From NCBI GenBank assembly GCA_026419785.1, contig JAODTK010005736.1, forward strand, positions 124,001-188,000: a stretch of DNA of 64,000 bases, in the 5' to 3' direction. The stretch comes from Sclerodactyla briareus. Lineage: Eukaryota > Echinodermata > Holothuroidea > Dendrochirotida > Sclerodactylidae. The translations under genes and the position numbers were made by a program. This document shows positions 10,428 through 22,500 of the stretch, in pieces (the stretch's first letter is position 1; the number at the start of each line of letters is the position of its first letter). The notes beneath the pieces are model-generated. The model had not been told where the DNA came from. It saw only the letters and a program-made list of their open reading frames with translations, and made no database searches.

Positions 10428-13352
10428 GTAAAGTGGTAAGGCATGAGAAATGGATAAATTGTCTTTCCCAGCAATATGTGAAATTTGTTTTCCCTATCGA
10501 TACAGTACGATAGGCTACTACTGTTGTGTATGTTTTTCGATATATGTCATGTACACCGGCTAGGCATAACAGCAGAACTTGTGAGGCACTGTGTTGTGTG
10601 TAAGCAGAGCAGACTGGTCAAAACGTCACCTGACCAGATAAGCCAGTGCAAAATGACCAGTATGAATCTAACAAGCCATATGTTTGCCATAAATTGACTT
10701 GATGCCCATGGACTGAAGCAGTGCAAGCCTCTGCCAAATCAATCAAAGGTTCTGCGGTACACAACGTTAGACAAATACTGTGGCCTAGGCTAGTGTCAGA
10801 CACTTCTGTAGCAATTTAGAAGGAATGGTTTTGAAAAAAAAATTATCTACTGCCTATTGTTTGGGGCAAATTGATGCGTTGCATGTCCTAATGTGCGTAG
10901 CGTAATCATGCTCATTCGAGGAACATTCCGCGATGCGAACACAAGCTAGTTTAGACGCTGATGTGCAGTTTGAGGGTTTTGGGAATTGTGGTCATCAAAT
11001 TGAGGACATTATGTTACTAGGGTAATTACTCAGTGGTCCTAGGCCGGCTTTCGTACAGTCTTATATTTTAACATTCCTAGGCCTCATTTGAAACTATAGA
11101 GGGCCCAATTGTCAATTGTCAAAAACTACCAGGCGCACCCATCATTTCAAATTCGGTCATTCCTAGTGATTTTCCTGGTGATTTGGTATATAGTGTTACA
11201 TTTCCCCGCTCAGGAAATAATATCCGAAACTGGATCAATTAAAATACAGGCATATTATAACACCATGGTAATGGTCACCAACCATTTCTAATTGAATTGT
11301 TAACGGGCCTTAAAATCCCACTGGTGGCACATAGATCATCTTTGTGGGAAGGATTGGTGACAACAGTGACAGTCCCTACATTAAACAGTCTCAACACCAA
11401 TTAATTCTAAGTAACTATGCCTACATGCATCCATTACTCCTATTCCCAAACTTGTTTCCTCTGTACAGTTAGTAGCATGGTTAATGGATGGGTCGGTTAA
11501 CTCTTTTTGCGGAAACAACTCCATTTATGGATGGGGGGCGCGATTAACAATTTAGTTGAATATCGATTGAAATTGAATAGTCAATTAATGAAAAACAAGC
11601 CCTGGATAATTGGAAGTGCAATAAATGAAAAGTTGGCACGTACATCTTTTGTTGTTCAACAGTGTCTTGACCACACAATTACAAGTCCATTGAAATTGTA
11701 ATACTGTGGACTCCTACCATACGCAAGCACAAGTATCTGACAATTCTCCACGAAAGGAAGCGGGAGGGGATTTAATAGTTTATTTTTCCACTTGGCCTTA
11801 TTCGAAATGTCTCTGCTGGTTACCCCTACCCCAATCCAAAACCACCCACTCACTACTACCGCCTACTTGCAATTTCTCTTCTTCCCATCTTCTCCGTAAT
11901 CAACATAACTAACTCTTCTCTCAACGGGCTGGCGAATTCTGTACAATCTTTTCTAAATTTTTCTGGCTGGCACCGTATTGGTTTCTGCTTTATATAATGC
12001 AAAAAATAAAGTGCTTCCCTTGAATCCCTGCATCCCAGGCCGCCTGAAGCCTAATACCGAAACGTCACCAAAATTTGCAATCATCATGCATGTTCCCCCT
12101 ATCAAATATTTTGATCGACCCTCCTCGAAGCCCACACCCCAGGTCACTGTATTCCGGTATGATTAAATCTGTGGGTGTGACTGTCCCCAACTGTGATTGG
12201 TTCCCTTTCCCCGCTTGAAATATAATTGAATCATTCCTATTTCATTTCTCTTCTCCCTTTGCCCACGCGCAGTATGGGGCGGCCGCGGCTACTTGGCGTG
12301 GCTTGCAATAATACCATACTTGTACTGCGCTGCGAGGCAATATCCACTGATACTTCTTGTGCATGTGGGGACCTGGGGATTTAGCTTACTGTACCTTGTG
12401 TCTTTGTATCCTGGATTGCTCAGCCCTTGTGACTGCCAACTGTGTGATTTAATTTGATAACCAACCAACGCCAATATATCCATACTACAGTATATTTGAA
12501 AGGATTGCGTGAAATAGATGCTCACATGTTCGTTAACAACGCCACAAAGTGATTATAGAAACACACATTTTTTTAGCATTTTGTCAGCAGTTATAACTCG
12601 CGAAACTGGTACTGTTTATCAATTATTCAATTATCAATCATTTTTTGGAAACAATTATCGACTTAAATTTTGTTGCACAAATTAAATTGTGATCACACAG
12701 CCCTTATCCATCATGCAATATGTATAGAGGTATAATTGTCCTAGTGGGTGGTTAGGTGATTTTTCAGTACTTTTCTAATTGAAGATGGAGTCCTGCAGAA
12801 TGTTGTTACTTACAAAAATGAAAAGAATGTTGTTATTTGAAACACTAAAATGAATGCTATTCTCTGTGTAGTCTCAACTGTCATGCAATATTGGCATAGT
12901 TAACTTTCCCATATTTCTTCTTCACATGAAATAAAGTACTGACTGTTTTGAAATGTGACATGCATGGTTTGTTATCACCAGTCCGCATAGCAGCATAGTT
13001 GACATACGACACTTCTTACTGTATATTTTATTATACACAAGAAGTTAAGACAATTTATGGAATGCTCATGATAAGGACAATTCCAAGTGGTTCTGACAGC
13101 TTAAAATAGGATATATTTACCAGGACTGGCAAGCACAATGGACCCACACGCATCCTGTTAGCAATTTTAAAAGCTATTAGTTTTAATGCAATCACAAGCT
13201 TATAATGCTGCAGGGACAGGTCCCGAGAATTTGTGAGCATTGAAGCTGACTAGCTGAGTGGTCTTGTACAGTGACAAAACGAGTTTAAGACCTAGTGGGA
13301 AAGAGAATCATTTAGGAACCTGACCAAAATTTGGAGCCATTCCTTGTTTTAG

Positions 13353-13411
13353 GCAAGGCTGAAGCTGCCAAACGGAAAAATTCTTCAACCGTTTTTTTTC
13401 CAAATGTAGAG
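13353..13411 (+). CDS. Putative gene A, exon 2
   Basis: A 59-base exon bounded by a good acceptor (attccttgttttag|) and a consensus donor (ag|gtgagc at 13412). Read with the one base carried from exon 1, it gives GKAEAAKRKNSSTVFFPNVE with no stop and ends in phase 0. Of the three frames only this one is open, and it is the frame required by both neighbours. The Lys/Arg-rich start continues the basic character of exon 1. Introns on either side would be about 2.9 and 5.2 kb, within the normal range for such animals. Confidence 0.45.
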
Positions 13412-14009
13412 GTGAGCACAATTGATGCAACCACACACACAGACGGCAACATGCCAGTTGGGCCCACAGTCTCTGTGCTGAACCCCATCAAAAAAACAAA
13501 AGGGTAGATACGTATTTTTAGTCTTTGGTATGACTCGACGGGATATTACACTATAAGTACAGTTGGTAAAATATTCATTTCTATTCCATCCATGGAGACT
13601 GTGTATCCTGTTCTTGGGCGATCTCAAACCTCTTCACCGAGAACTCACAACCACAAGGTGTCGAACTGGGAGAATCTCAACATAGTTTGGTCCAGGCAAA
13701 CTAGATATACAGTAACCTTCAACCCAACATTTGTGGCATTTTTTGAGAAACCTGGCGCCCATTGAGAATTCAATTCACTATTGACTGCCAACTTATACTA
13801 GCTGTGAAAAGAAGTATTTCACAGTCAGTTCAGGAATGTGACCCCCCACAGCCATGCAATGCTGCTCTCAAGATTATATATTGATGGTCTTAGACCTGGA
13901 TTTAGTAAATGATTATCAGAACTTGAGCTCATATACATGTATACATGAAATATATGTAAAGTTGATCTAAATTCAGGTTCTTTCAGCAGACTTGTAAGTT
14001 AGTACATTG

Positions 14010-14130
14010 ACCCGAGTGACGAGTACGAATACATCACAAGAGGACGAGTATTAGTCCGATTACACACATTTTTCCAGAAGCTGAGTACGAAGTACAGAGC
14101 TCATGAGTGCGAGTCGAGTACACAAGACAC
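14010..14130 (+). repeat. GAGTAC minisatellite, block 1
   Basis: Irregular repetition of gagtacgagtac, cgagtac and gagtcgagtac words. It contains the phrase agctgagtacgaagtac... gagctcatgagtgcgag, which reappears in block 2. Confidence 0.7.
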
Positions 14131-14574
14131 TACCTATTTCAGTTATCGTCTATCAGTAATGATAGAAGATACTAATAATATCTGAGACTATGGGCTTAGG
14201 CTCAATGTCTCAAACAAAGAAACCCTGCACCATGCTGATTGTGGATGAGCACCAGCATAACTCGCCCTCCTATTTCCAACTAGTGCTCAGATCATACCGA
14301 GTCAAGTTTGTAAGCAGCCATGTTCTGCTACGGGACTGCGATGTATATCACGTCCCCATCTGATTGGAGTTGGTAATCAACTGTCACGCCATTCAGCACT
14401 TTCCTGAAGGCTGGGCAAGGTGGTAGCCATTGCTGGCCATCACTGCCAAGCAGCCGCGCGAATTAACCACATTGAGACGATATGTAGTAACGAGTCACAA
14501 AATTATTCGAGGCATGCACGCGACTATTACTAACATTATTACCTAATCACAGCTATGAGTTCTTGGATTTTTTT

Positions 14575-14780
14575 TAGCACCGAGCACGAGTACCGTACAT
14601 CACTATGAGTCTGAGTACGAACCCATGATTACAAGTATGAGTACGGTACAAAAACACCGTTTTCCAAAGCTGAGTACAAGTACGAGTATGGAGTACGGGG
14701 AGCCCATGAGTACGAGTCGAGTACAAGAAATGTACTCAAGTAACTGACCCGAGTACGAGTACGGACTTGAGTACTATTCC
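14575..14780 (+). repeat. GAGTAC minisatellite, block 2
   Basis: Same GAGTAC-based family as 14010-14130, with a matching internal phrase (agctgagtacaagtacgag ... ccatgagtacgagtcgagt). The two blocks lie ~440 bp apart and look like a segmental duplication or two fragments of one element. They sit in intron 2 of putative gene A. Confidence 0.7.
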
Positions 14781-15827
14781 AGTCTGCCTTTCTACAATGA
14801 GATTTCATTTTTGAAAAGCTCATCCCCCACAAATTGTAAAGTAACAATGTAGGGCCCATCAAGTCGCACACATGTGCATATCCAGGCAGCAGCCCACGAT
14901 GAATTGTGTATGCTGTTAGCCTGTGTTAGCCCCCAGTGCATTCCCTCCATGAGCATCTCATCATGGGATGTGGTGAAAACTTGCCCACACGACAGTGTTC
15001 AACCAAGGTCAAATCCCGCACAGAAATAATTAGGCCAGACAATGTTGCTGCTGTAAAGCTGAGCTTTTAACGCACATCCCCTATTGTTATTACTTTGTAG
15101 CAGTGTTCAGCAGTGTAACAAAGATTCGCTGAAATGTAATATATACTGTAAATAAACCCCCTAGGTGGTTAGATTTGCTAATCCTCCCAAAAAGATAACA
15201 AACATAGTGTAACACTGCTACCCAAAAAAAAAGAAAGACTGTTTCAAAGCATATCTTTTTGGTCCTTCCTCCCAAAATTATCGAATTTGGTGGGGCTGGG
15301 GGACTAAAGTACTTCTTTGTGTGTAGGACAACTTTGTCACTTCAGTTGAGATTGCCTAAATTTCAGTGCCTGATAGTGGTCAGTCTGTCATGGCTCTTTA
15401 ATGTCCTGAACCGATAGATCCAGGAAAGGTACAGCACTCCTCTGCTCGACTGGCAGGTGTAGCAACCTACACTAGAGCTCTCCACCGCTAGGCACATTTT
15501 ATTCCACTACTATGATATCAGGTTGGTTTGATAAATAACACTGTATGAAGTGGATTAAAAACAAAACATGAAAGTTTGCCTGTGGTCTCTTCATACATAA
15601 CAACATAGTAATCTCTCCTTGTTCCCCTCCTCTCACTAGGTGTGGCTCTTGTGCCCCCTGCATTAGCCTTCATCACCAGTACAAAGCCTGTTGTCTGGGT
15701 CCGAGGGACGTCTACTTCATCCCGCCGGGAAAACCTCATGGCTGTTCCTGGTGGCAGTCTCTCCCAGTGTAAACGATATTTGAGTTGATTCGTTCAGAGT
15801 TCATTGTAGTTTTTCCAACTGCACTCT

Positions 15828-16905
15828 CATGGCGGCGATAGGGGGGGGGGGGGGGAGAAAAGGGGAATGGGGGGGGACAGTCCCCCCAATATTTTTGGTG
15901 GGCGGGGCCATAATATCAAATATCCCCCCCCCCCAATATTTTGCTGACTGGCGAAAAATCCTATAATCATATGTACAGTAATGCCAAACAAAAATGTCTA
16001 ATCATATTTTTTTTTTTTTAAAAATTTTGTTGAGAAAGCCGAAATGCCTCGCGCGTCTGTAATGATTGTATCCTGTCTTTCCCGTTACAAATGTACAATA
16101 CATGGGCCCCATGTCCATACCTTTGTTCAGATTCGGCAATATGATTTTGTGTCCATACTTGTCATCTTCCATTTGGGTGTAACATATAAGGTAGGCACGA
16201 GGATAATTTGGTTTGGACTGGATTCATGTTTGCACGACGCCCCCCCCCCCCTCCCCCCACTACAACAATGGCCGGAATCCAACTGCCATTTTTCTTAACA
16301 CTGCACACGTTTTTAGTCCTCTTCTATCCTTATTGTTTCAATTGGCTTTGCCAGGCCCGAACTGCGTTTTAATAGAACAATCTCATCGAAACTTAATCTG
16401 AAAAATGACCAAATTGTCTGCTGACTGGTCTCAATTCCCTTTCCCAAACAAAATTCCCGAAAATGCATACATTTTCCATGACAGTGATGCTCAAGCAAAT
16501 TTTCGACAGGTCTTCGGGCAAGCCTCCACCCAATTGGAAGGGTCCTCGCTGGAATATCTCTAATAGACATGACTATGGTAGGAATGGAGACCACGAGGAG
16601 AAGTAAGGATTACACATCGATTAGTTTTCAGAAATTTCTGTCAATTTACATAATTGCATCTGGCCATAAGTCGCGGGAAGTTGCCGCTCCCTGCAATCTG
16701 GGGGGGGGGGAGGGGTGGGTGGGAGGTGGTCTCCTAGACTATTTTCTGTACGGTATACCGCAACTGATGGTGGCCGTCAATTGTAATGAATAAACATTAA
16801 TCAGTTTCTTTAAGAGTGTTTCTTGAGATATCATTTTAAAATTTTTGGTCAATTTTGGAGATGTTTGCTTACTTGCCATAAGACATGGGAAGTACCCGTT
16901 TCCGA

Positions 16906-16951
<46 letters not shown>

Positions 16952-16978
16952 AAAAGAAAGGGGAACAAAAAAAAAAAA

Positions 16979-17016
<38 letters not shown>

Positions 17017-17334
17017 AATCTGGGAGATTCGTAAGGCTCACAATTTCCTTGTACATATGCGAGACCACTGATGCTGGCCCAAATTGTAAGGAATACCATC
17101 AATTGTTCCTTCAAGAACGTTTCTTGTATATACAAATTTCTGAAAAGTGTTTGCCAATTTAGAGACGTTGCTCACTGCCATACAGCGCTGGAATTGCCGT
17201 TTCCTGAAATCTGGGGGGTCTGTAAAACTAAAAATTTCTTGTACGCTAAACGCGCCAACCCCATGGTGCCTTCGCTTTATTGTGATACCCTCATATGTCC
17301 CCCCCCAATATTCAACCGATCGGCCTCTCCCCTG
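15828..17334. mobile_element. Non-autonomous hAT-like element, copy 2 (in intron 2 of gene A)
   Basis: Left end catggcggcgat at 15828, followed by a G-run, a tccccccaatatttttggtggg palindrome-like stretch and caatattttgctgac. It aligns continuously with 32983-34877, including tggccggaatccaactgcca..ttcttaacactgc and cacccaattggaag. The right end is tcggcctctcccctg at about 17320-17334. Three ~195-bp monomers (gccata words at 16663, 16875 and 17177) make up the right half; the second is split by a 109-bp poly-A tract. The flanks tgcactct and ccactgct are only weakly similar, so the TSD is degenerate. No transposase is present. Confidence 0.7.
16907..17015 (+). repeat. Poly-A block (A44, A-rich spacer, A12, A35)
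   Basis: Nearly pure A over 109 bases, interrupted by caaaagaaaggggaac and two single C bases. It interrupts a ~195-bp monomer. The poly-Lys and poly-Phe ORFs crossing it are artefacts of composition. It could be an expanded homopolymer or a retrotransposed poly-A tail. Length is uncertain because long homopolymers assemble poorly. Confidence 0.85.
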
Positions 17335-18600
17335 CCACTGCTCATATCTACAATTTTTCTGACTAAATGTTCCGATCAGTCGTACACATGTGACCATTCT
17401 CTGATCACACACTGAATTGATCAAACAGGTGAAACTGAGGCAGTTTGGGCTACCTGTCTATTACACACAGCCATGAACGTATGTCATGTTTATGTGCAAT
17501 CAGTTATGACTTATTCTGATGCGAGTAGATTGCCCAAAAGAACAAATTCACAAAAAGCAGATTATATTAAAAAAATGATTCTTGACAAAGTCAGCGGAAT
17601 CCATACAGTCATAACAGTGGTGTATGTGTGTGCATATGTGACATTCAGCTTGTCAACAGGATAAACCTTGCCCCAGCCCCTTGATGGAGGAAGCTCTATT
17701 TGGTTTGTGTGTTCACCATGAGAGTAGATGACCCTATGGTGGGGTCAGGTCAGAGGTCACCATAGGCCAAGCGGAAATCTTGTGAACATGGTAGATTCCA
17801 TAATAGTTGGTCGACCAAGTTGAACTTGGAACCCATTTCTTGATCAAGATAACATCATTTTTGTGGGAAATGGGAAAATTTGGCACACATGTCACTATGT
17901 TGCCCATAATGAACTGGTACAATTTCCCAATTTGTCATTGTGGTCCTGCTTTAGGTTCAGAAATGAGTCAGGAATCACTAACCACCTTTTGGCTTTCTGT
18001 CTGGCTTTGATCAGATTCATTATACTGACCATGCCCCCTATGAATGGTGACACCTCTCTGCTTTTCATATTTGCACCTTGCTCCAATATCATTCTGACCA
18101 AGGCTTGCAGTGGTCTTCCTGCCAATGCAACTAGTAAGCCTATACGACTTTCAATCCTCAGTTTTCCATCCCCCATTAAATGATGCTAACTGTTTTGTTC
18201 GCGTTTGCAATGAATTCAGACCATGCAGTCTATCGGAACAATAGCTGTGTGTGTACTGTGGTCTACAGTAGGCCTACTGTCAGCACGCTGAAATGCCTCA
18301 TCGCTGTGCACGTCTCCGCTTTTGCACTCTCAAAAGTGTATTGTCACAATTTGATCATGGCAAACAACAGTTTCTCTTTGAAATGCTAATAACATTGCAA
18401 GAACGATTAGCCTTTGATAGTAAAAATGGCTGGTGCTCAGTAAGGAAAGTTTTCGGTCAACTGCTTATGTAAATGTAGCTTGACAACCCCCCAGTATACT
18501 GATCCATTACTTCAACACCATCATTATACATTTTTCTGATACATATTGCTTTACGATTTATAAAACCAATATGATGAAAAATGGGGGTATTTCTACTGTC
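17335..18600. other. Intronic sequence of putative gene A, nothing recognised
   Basis: Unique-looking, repeat-poor DNA. The ORFs at 17734-18183 on both strands are overlapping and without motifs, and I do not call them. Confidence 0.35.
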
Positions 18601-18623
18601 GCCTTTTTCCTGTTTTTTTTCAG

Positions 18624-18842
18624 ACCGGAACTGATGTGGATGCCGCAGTTAAGGCAAAGAAAAGGAGCTTTCCTACCATTCAACCAGCACTCTCGTTGGC
18701 TTCGGTGACAGCAAGGAACCGTTCACAGTTTTCGCTGTCTGGACAAAGTTGTTGTTCCTTGCGGGACGAGCCTAGCGACAGCCGTTTAAGTACCACTATG
18801 TATTTTGATGTCCATTATGCCAAACGCGGCCATCATCTCTAA
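18624..18842 (+). CDS. Putative gene A, terminal coding exon
   Basis: Acceptor tcctgttttttttcag| is an excellent pyrimidine tract plus CAG. Phase 0 from exon 2 continues as TGTDVDAAVKAKKRSFPTIQ and runs 72 codons to TAA at 18840. The peptide is Ser/Arg-rich with two adjacent Cys and a closing YFDVHYAKRG. The same frame stays open for about 115 further codons after this stop, so a sequencing error or readthrough hiding a longer protein cannot be excluded. An overlapping +1 frame (18805-19035) is also open. No domain is recognised. Confidence 0.45.
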   Translation, partial: TGTDVDAAVKAKKRSFPTIQPALSLASVTARNRSQFSLSGQSCCSLRDEPSDSRLSTTMYFDVHYAKRGHHL

Positions 18843-20850
18843 GATGGTAAATCTCAACGACACCTTCTTTCACTCACCCTATCTCTGGGCCAGTGCACTG
18901 TCATTACCCCTTGGCTCAGGACCTGCGCAAACTTTACTCCAAGTTCATTCAGGCCTACCTCTAACTCGCCAGCCAGCCATCTCAGTCTCTCTGGACTTCT
19001 TGATTCAGTTTCTGTCATCCATCCTTTCAACCTGACTGCACCTGCCCTCCTCCTTTTTTTGGTATCCGTCCTGCACACTGTGAAACTGGGGTGCAAGCTG
19101 CGAGTGCTCTGCCTCCTCTGTCCATGCTGCAAGTCATCAGAGTGGCAGGGGATAGGAAAGTCCAAGTCCGGCAACTGACAGAAGACGCAAAAGTACCCAC
19201 AGTGAACTCGGTGAATGACTCATTACGGCACTAACTTCTGCCTGTATTTCGCCTCTCCGTCCTTCTTGTAGGCTATAATCAATACTTGAAAGTGTTTGGA
19301 CGTTTTGGTGCTGTCTTAAACGGAAGCCATCATATGCTATAATAAAAACGGTTTCCAGCGTAACCTATTAGGCACAACGTTACAAACCTCATGATTAGCT
19401 GTGGCGACCTGAGCTATGTAGCAGACCTTTTCCCACTCATTTGAAAATCCACAATGTATGCTTCAACTTTCAGCAATTCAGTCATCATGATGCTTGTGAT
19501 ACTGATGGGAGATGTTTGTTTATTTGAGACAATATTGTATTGGCTATTTTACATACTCTACTTACTCCTTATCGACTATGCACCACCCCCACATTGCTAC
19601 TGAGTGTCTGTATTTGTATTTCTACTATTCTTATGAACCACATTTACTTTTTATGTAACATTTTCCTATAGCAAAAAAAGTGTATACAAAAACAAACAAG
19701 GTTGGGGGGGGATCTATCTATTTTGTCGTGACCGGGTAAAGAACACCCCCATACTTTTCCATTTTTCGACCCTCTGAAATAAGACGACCAATTTTTTTTA
19801 TTTTGCATTCTGCTCTTTTTTTTCTCTTCCGGATCCTCGTGCAATTTTAGGAAAATGTCGCCTGTGTTATTTTCAATACTTCTTGGCCATTGCTCCTTGC
19901 GAGGAAGTGCCATAGCATAGGTATAGAGAATTTTGTCCTCTTCATCAACTACATCAACAATATTTTTTTTCTTTTAGATTGTGTTTACAATTTCAGGCGA
20001 TAGTATTTTGTAAGGGGTGGGGTCTAATTTCTCCTTCCACTTACTTTTTTTCCCCTCCCTTACTTTTCAGAGGTTCTGCCAGCTCTCCTATCTTGTGAGT
20101 TTAATGTACAAAGCTTATTTTCTTTAGAGAAGCTTACAATACACCATACATTGCTTTCAAATTTGTAACCTCTGGCCAATTTTTTCCTCAGAAATAGTCA
20201 ATTCCTGTTTAGTGCCATATTAGTTGTATTCTTCACCTTTTCACTTCTTTTCTGGGAATTTTGAATATCTCATTTATACATAATTCGGTCAAGGACAAAC
20301 AACCTTTAGATTGCCTTTTTCAAATTGATATTCATGGGGTAAAAAAGTATTGTGATTTATTTGGGATTTGGTGGGGTGGGTTGTCATTTCAAGAATTCAA
20401 CGCACTTCTATTCTTGCCTATTCTCACACAGTTTTTTCTCCCTTCATGTCCATTCCTATCAATTTAGTATAATCATTCCCTTATTATTAAACTATACAGA
20501 AATGTCATTCACAATTGCTGTATGATTAACGACTGATATTTCCCACCAACGAGTAATGAAATTCTGTTTGTGGAAAAGATGGTGACTGTTCTACCAACAT
20601 CTTTACTATCGATACTGTATCTACATGCCGATGTGTGCAGCCCCAGCTTGGAAAAAAGTTGGAGTTGCAGCATCCTGTGTACGTTAGACTATAGGCACTA
20701 GGCCAGAAACATTTTACTATAGGAATGGGAGATCCACGATGCAGTTTGAATCACAACTCATATCGCTTTTCAATTATAATTTTTATCTCCGCCTTGGAAT
20801 GGAGTATTGTTTGATTCCATTGTAAATAAATATTTCAAACCAGAACTGCC
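18843..20850 (+). other. Putative 3' UTR of gene A with polyadenylation signal
   Basis: The sequence is AT-rich and poor in repeats. AATAAA occurs at 20825-20830 in the context tgtaaataaatatttcaaac, followed within 40 bases by a T-rich element (tttgttctttcatttctt), which is the usual layout of a cleavage and polyadenylation site. A two-kilobase UTR is long but not unusual. If exon 3 is wrong, this span may still end some other transcript. Confidence 0.3.
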
Positions 20851-20984
20851 TCTCATTTGTTCTTTCATTTCTTATGTCGAAGTCTCTTTCGAGGAAGTTC
20901 ATCATAGTCTGGCATAGGGAAAGATTTTAATTTCATCTAATAGACTGATTTGACTTTCCCTAGTCGGTCTAGCTACTGTTGCAA

Positions 20985-21145
20985 GAATTTAAATCCTTTA
21001 TTAATTTTAAAATCTAACTCTAAAAAAGATTTAAGGTTTGAGTCCTTAAATAGATTTGATTTAAGTCTTTACCTGAAAATCAAAATCTTTCATAGATTAA
21101 TCATTTTAAGTCTAATGAAAGACATATTTTAAATTTACATAGATT
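20985..21145. repeat. AT-rich block of aaatcttt/agatttaa words
   Basis: Contains many variants of agatttaag, aaatctaac and gatttgattt in short-range repetition. It is similar in character to 10085-10215 and lies just past the polyadenylation signal of putative gene A. Confidence 0.4.
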
Positions 21146-21937
21146 GTTCCCTCTGTGGTGTCTATCTTAGACTAAAAATAATTTCGATCAGGGGTGCCCT
21201 CATTTTCACCTCTATTCATTTAAGAGAGCACCACCAAACCTCTTCACACCCCACCACCCCACCCCCCCACCAACCCGCAAACTTCCCACTGCCAAGCTTA
21301 CAGCGACATATTCTCTGTATTGAATCAAACTGAATTGCCCTCCAGACAAAAAAGGCGCAAGTCGAAACGCCCTTGATAGCTGCGGACGGCAAAATTCCTG
21401 TGGCGAATATTCTGCATGCATTCTTCACCAATCCACATTTATTGTTTGTCCACATACTGCATGCATTCTTCACCAAGGCCATTTTATTGTTTGCCCACAT
21501 TCAATCCACCTTTACTGACAGCTGTCATAACCATGGAATGGCTTGGAACATGTCTACCACGTTGGCCTAATATTTAAAATCAGTGCCCAGCACAAATACC
21601 CCAAACTGAATAATCCTAGTCATGTATATTGCTATATTATGCAAACAAAAACCCAACATGTGGAAACAACTCTTTCTGGCTCACCAGCCAACAATCTAGG
21701 GCGAGACTCACCAACCACAAGCGAAGGGCGAGATGTGAAAGACAGAACAATATCATTTTTCCCCTGGACAATAGGTTTTTATTGTCAACTGGCCCAATCT
21801 GGACCTCTGACATATAAGGTAAACACTCGCTTTCTGGTGAATGATGGAGGAATTAAAACACTCACTCACAGTCAAGAGCTGAGTGAAAGTGGAATTGGTG
21901 TAATTCTTGGATTTAATTAAAATCTAATCACACTATG

Positions 21938-22205
21938 CGAACATAAATGTGGCTCAGCCTAGCCAGTAGCGAGCTCCACCCACCTACCTAATTTCACCCT
22001 GATCGGACGTACGGTTTAGAAGTTACGAATGAACGTACGAACAGAACGGACGGACGAACTAACGAACGAACGGACGAACGAACGAACTGACGGAGAGACA
22101 TGATGACTTGTAGAAAGCTGCCTCCTGCAGCTGAAAAGGCATCGCGTTGAAGCGGAAGGTCTGCGCCACACTTGGAAGAGTTGGGGAGGAGCAAAACTTC
22201 GGTGG
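21938..22205 (-). repeat. Dispersed repeat family 2 with tetranucleotide core, copy A (reverse)
   Basis: The reverse complement aligns with 29760-30050. Shared words are ctacaagtcatcatgtct on one side of the microsatellite and a cgttcattcgtaacttc...gaaa.t.ggt.ggtgg block on the other, ending at gttcgcata. The core at about 22028-22092 is imperfect (GAAC)n/(GGAC)n. Confidence 0.7.
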
Positions 22206-22289
22206 GGATTATTAAATTATGGATGCAGTAAAATGGTCCCAAGGTTATAACTATTATAACTAACTGTCACTCTACAACATGCCCATTAA

Positions 22290-22500
22290 CTCCCTGTCGT
22301 TAGTAGCATGGGATGGACTCCACGCCACACTTATTGTTTCAAAACTTCATATAACAGATGGTCATCACAAAGGCGAGCCATGACATGCATATAAGTCGCC
22401 ATTGACCAACCCGCTATGAAGGCTTTAATTCTAGTTCCCGAAAACTCGGGGTGAGCTTTTCAGATTGTAGAAAGGACTCCACGCATAACGAAACTTCATT
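22290..22500 (+). repeat. Dispersed repeat family 3, copy A
   Basis: Words shared in order with 32100-32235 include catataa(g/c)tcgcc, accaacccgc(t/a)atgaaggctt and aattct(a/g)gttcc. The phrase ggactccacgc also occurs twice inside this copy (near 22315 and 22476), hinting at a ~160-bp internal duplication. Confidence 0.5.

Noticed and set aside
15518-15770. Possible exon after cccctcctctcactag at 15640 (plus), or antisense 73-codon ORF
   Set aside because: The acceptor is good, but the open frame does not match the phase between exons 2 and 3 of putative gene A, and no good donor follows.
16739-17162. Long poly-Lys and poly-Phe ORFs on both strands
   Set aside because: They are translations of the poly-A block at 16907-17015.
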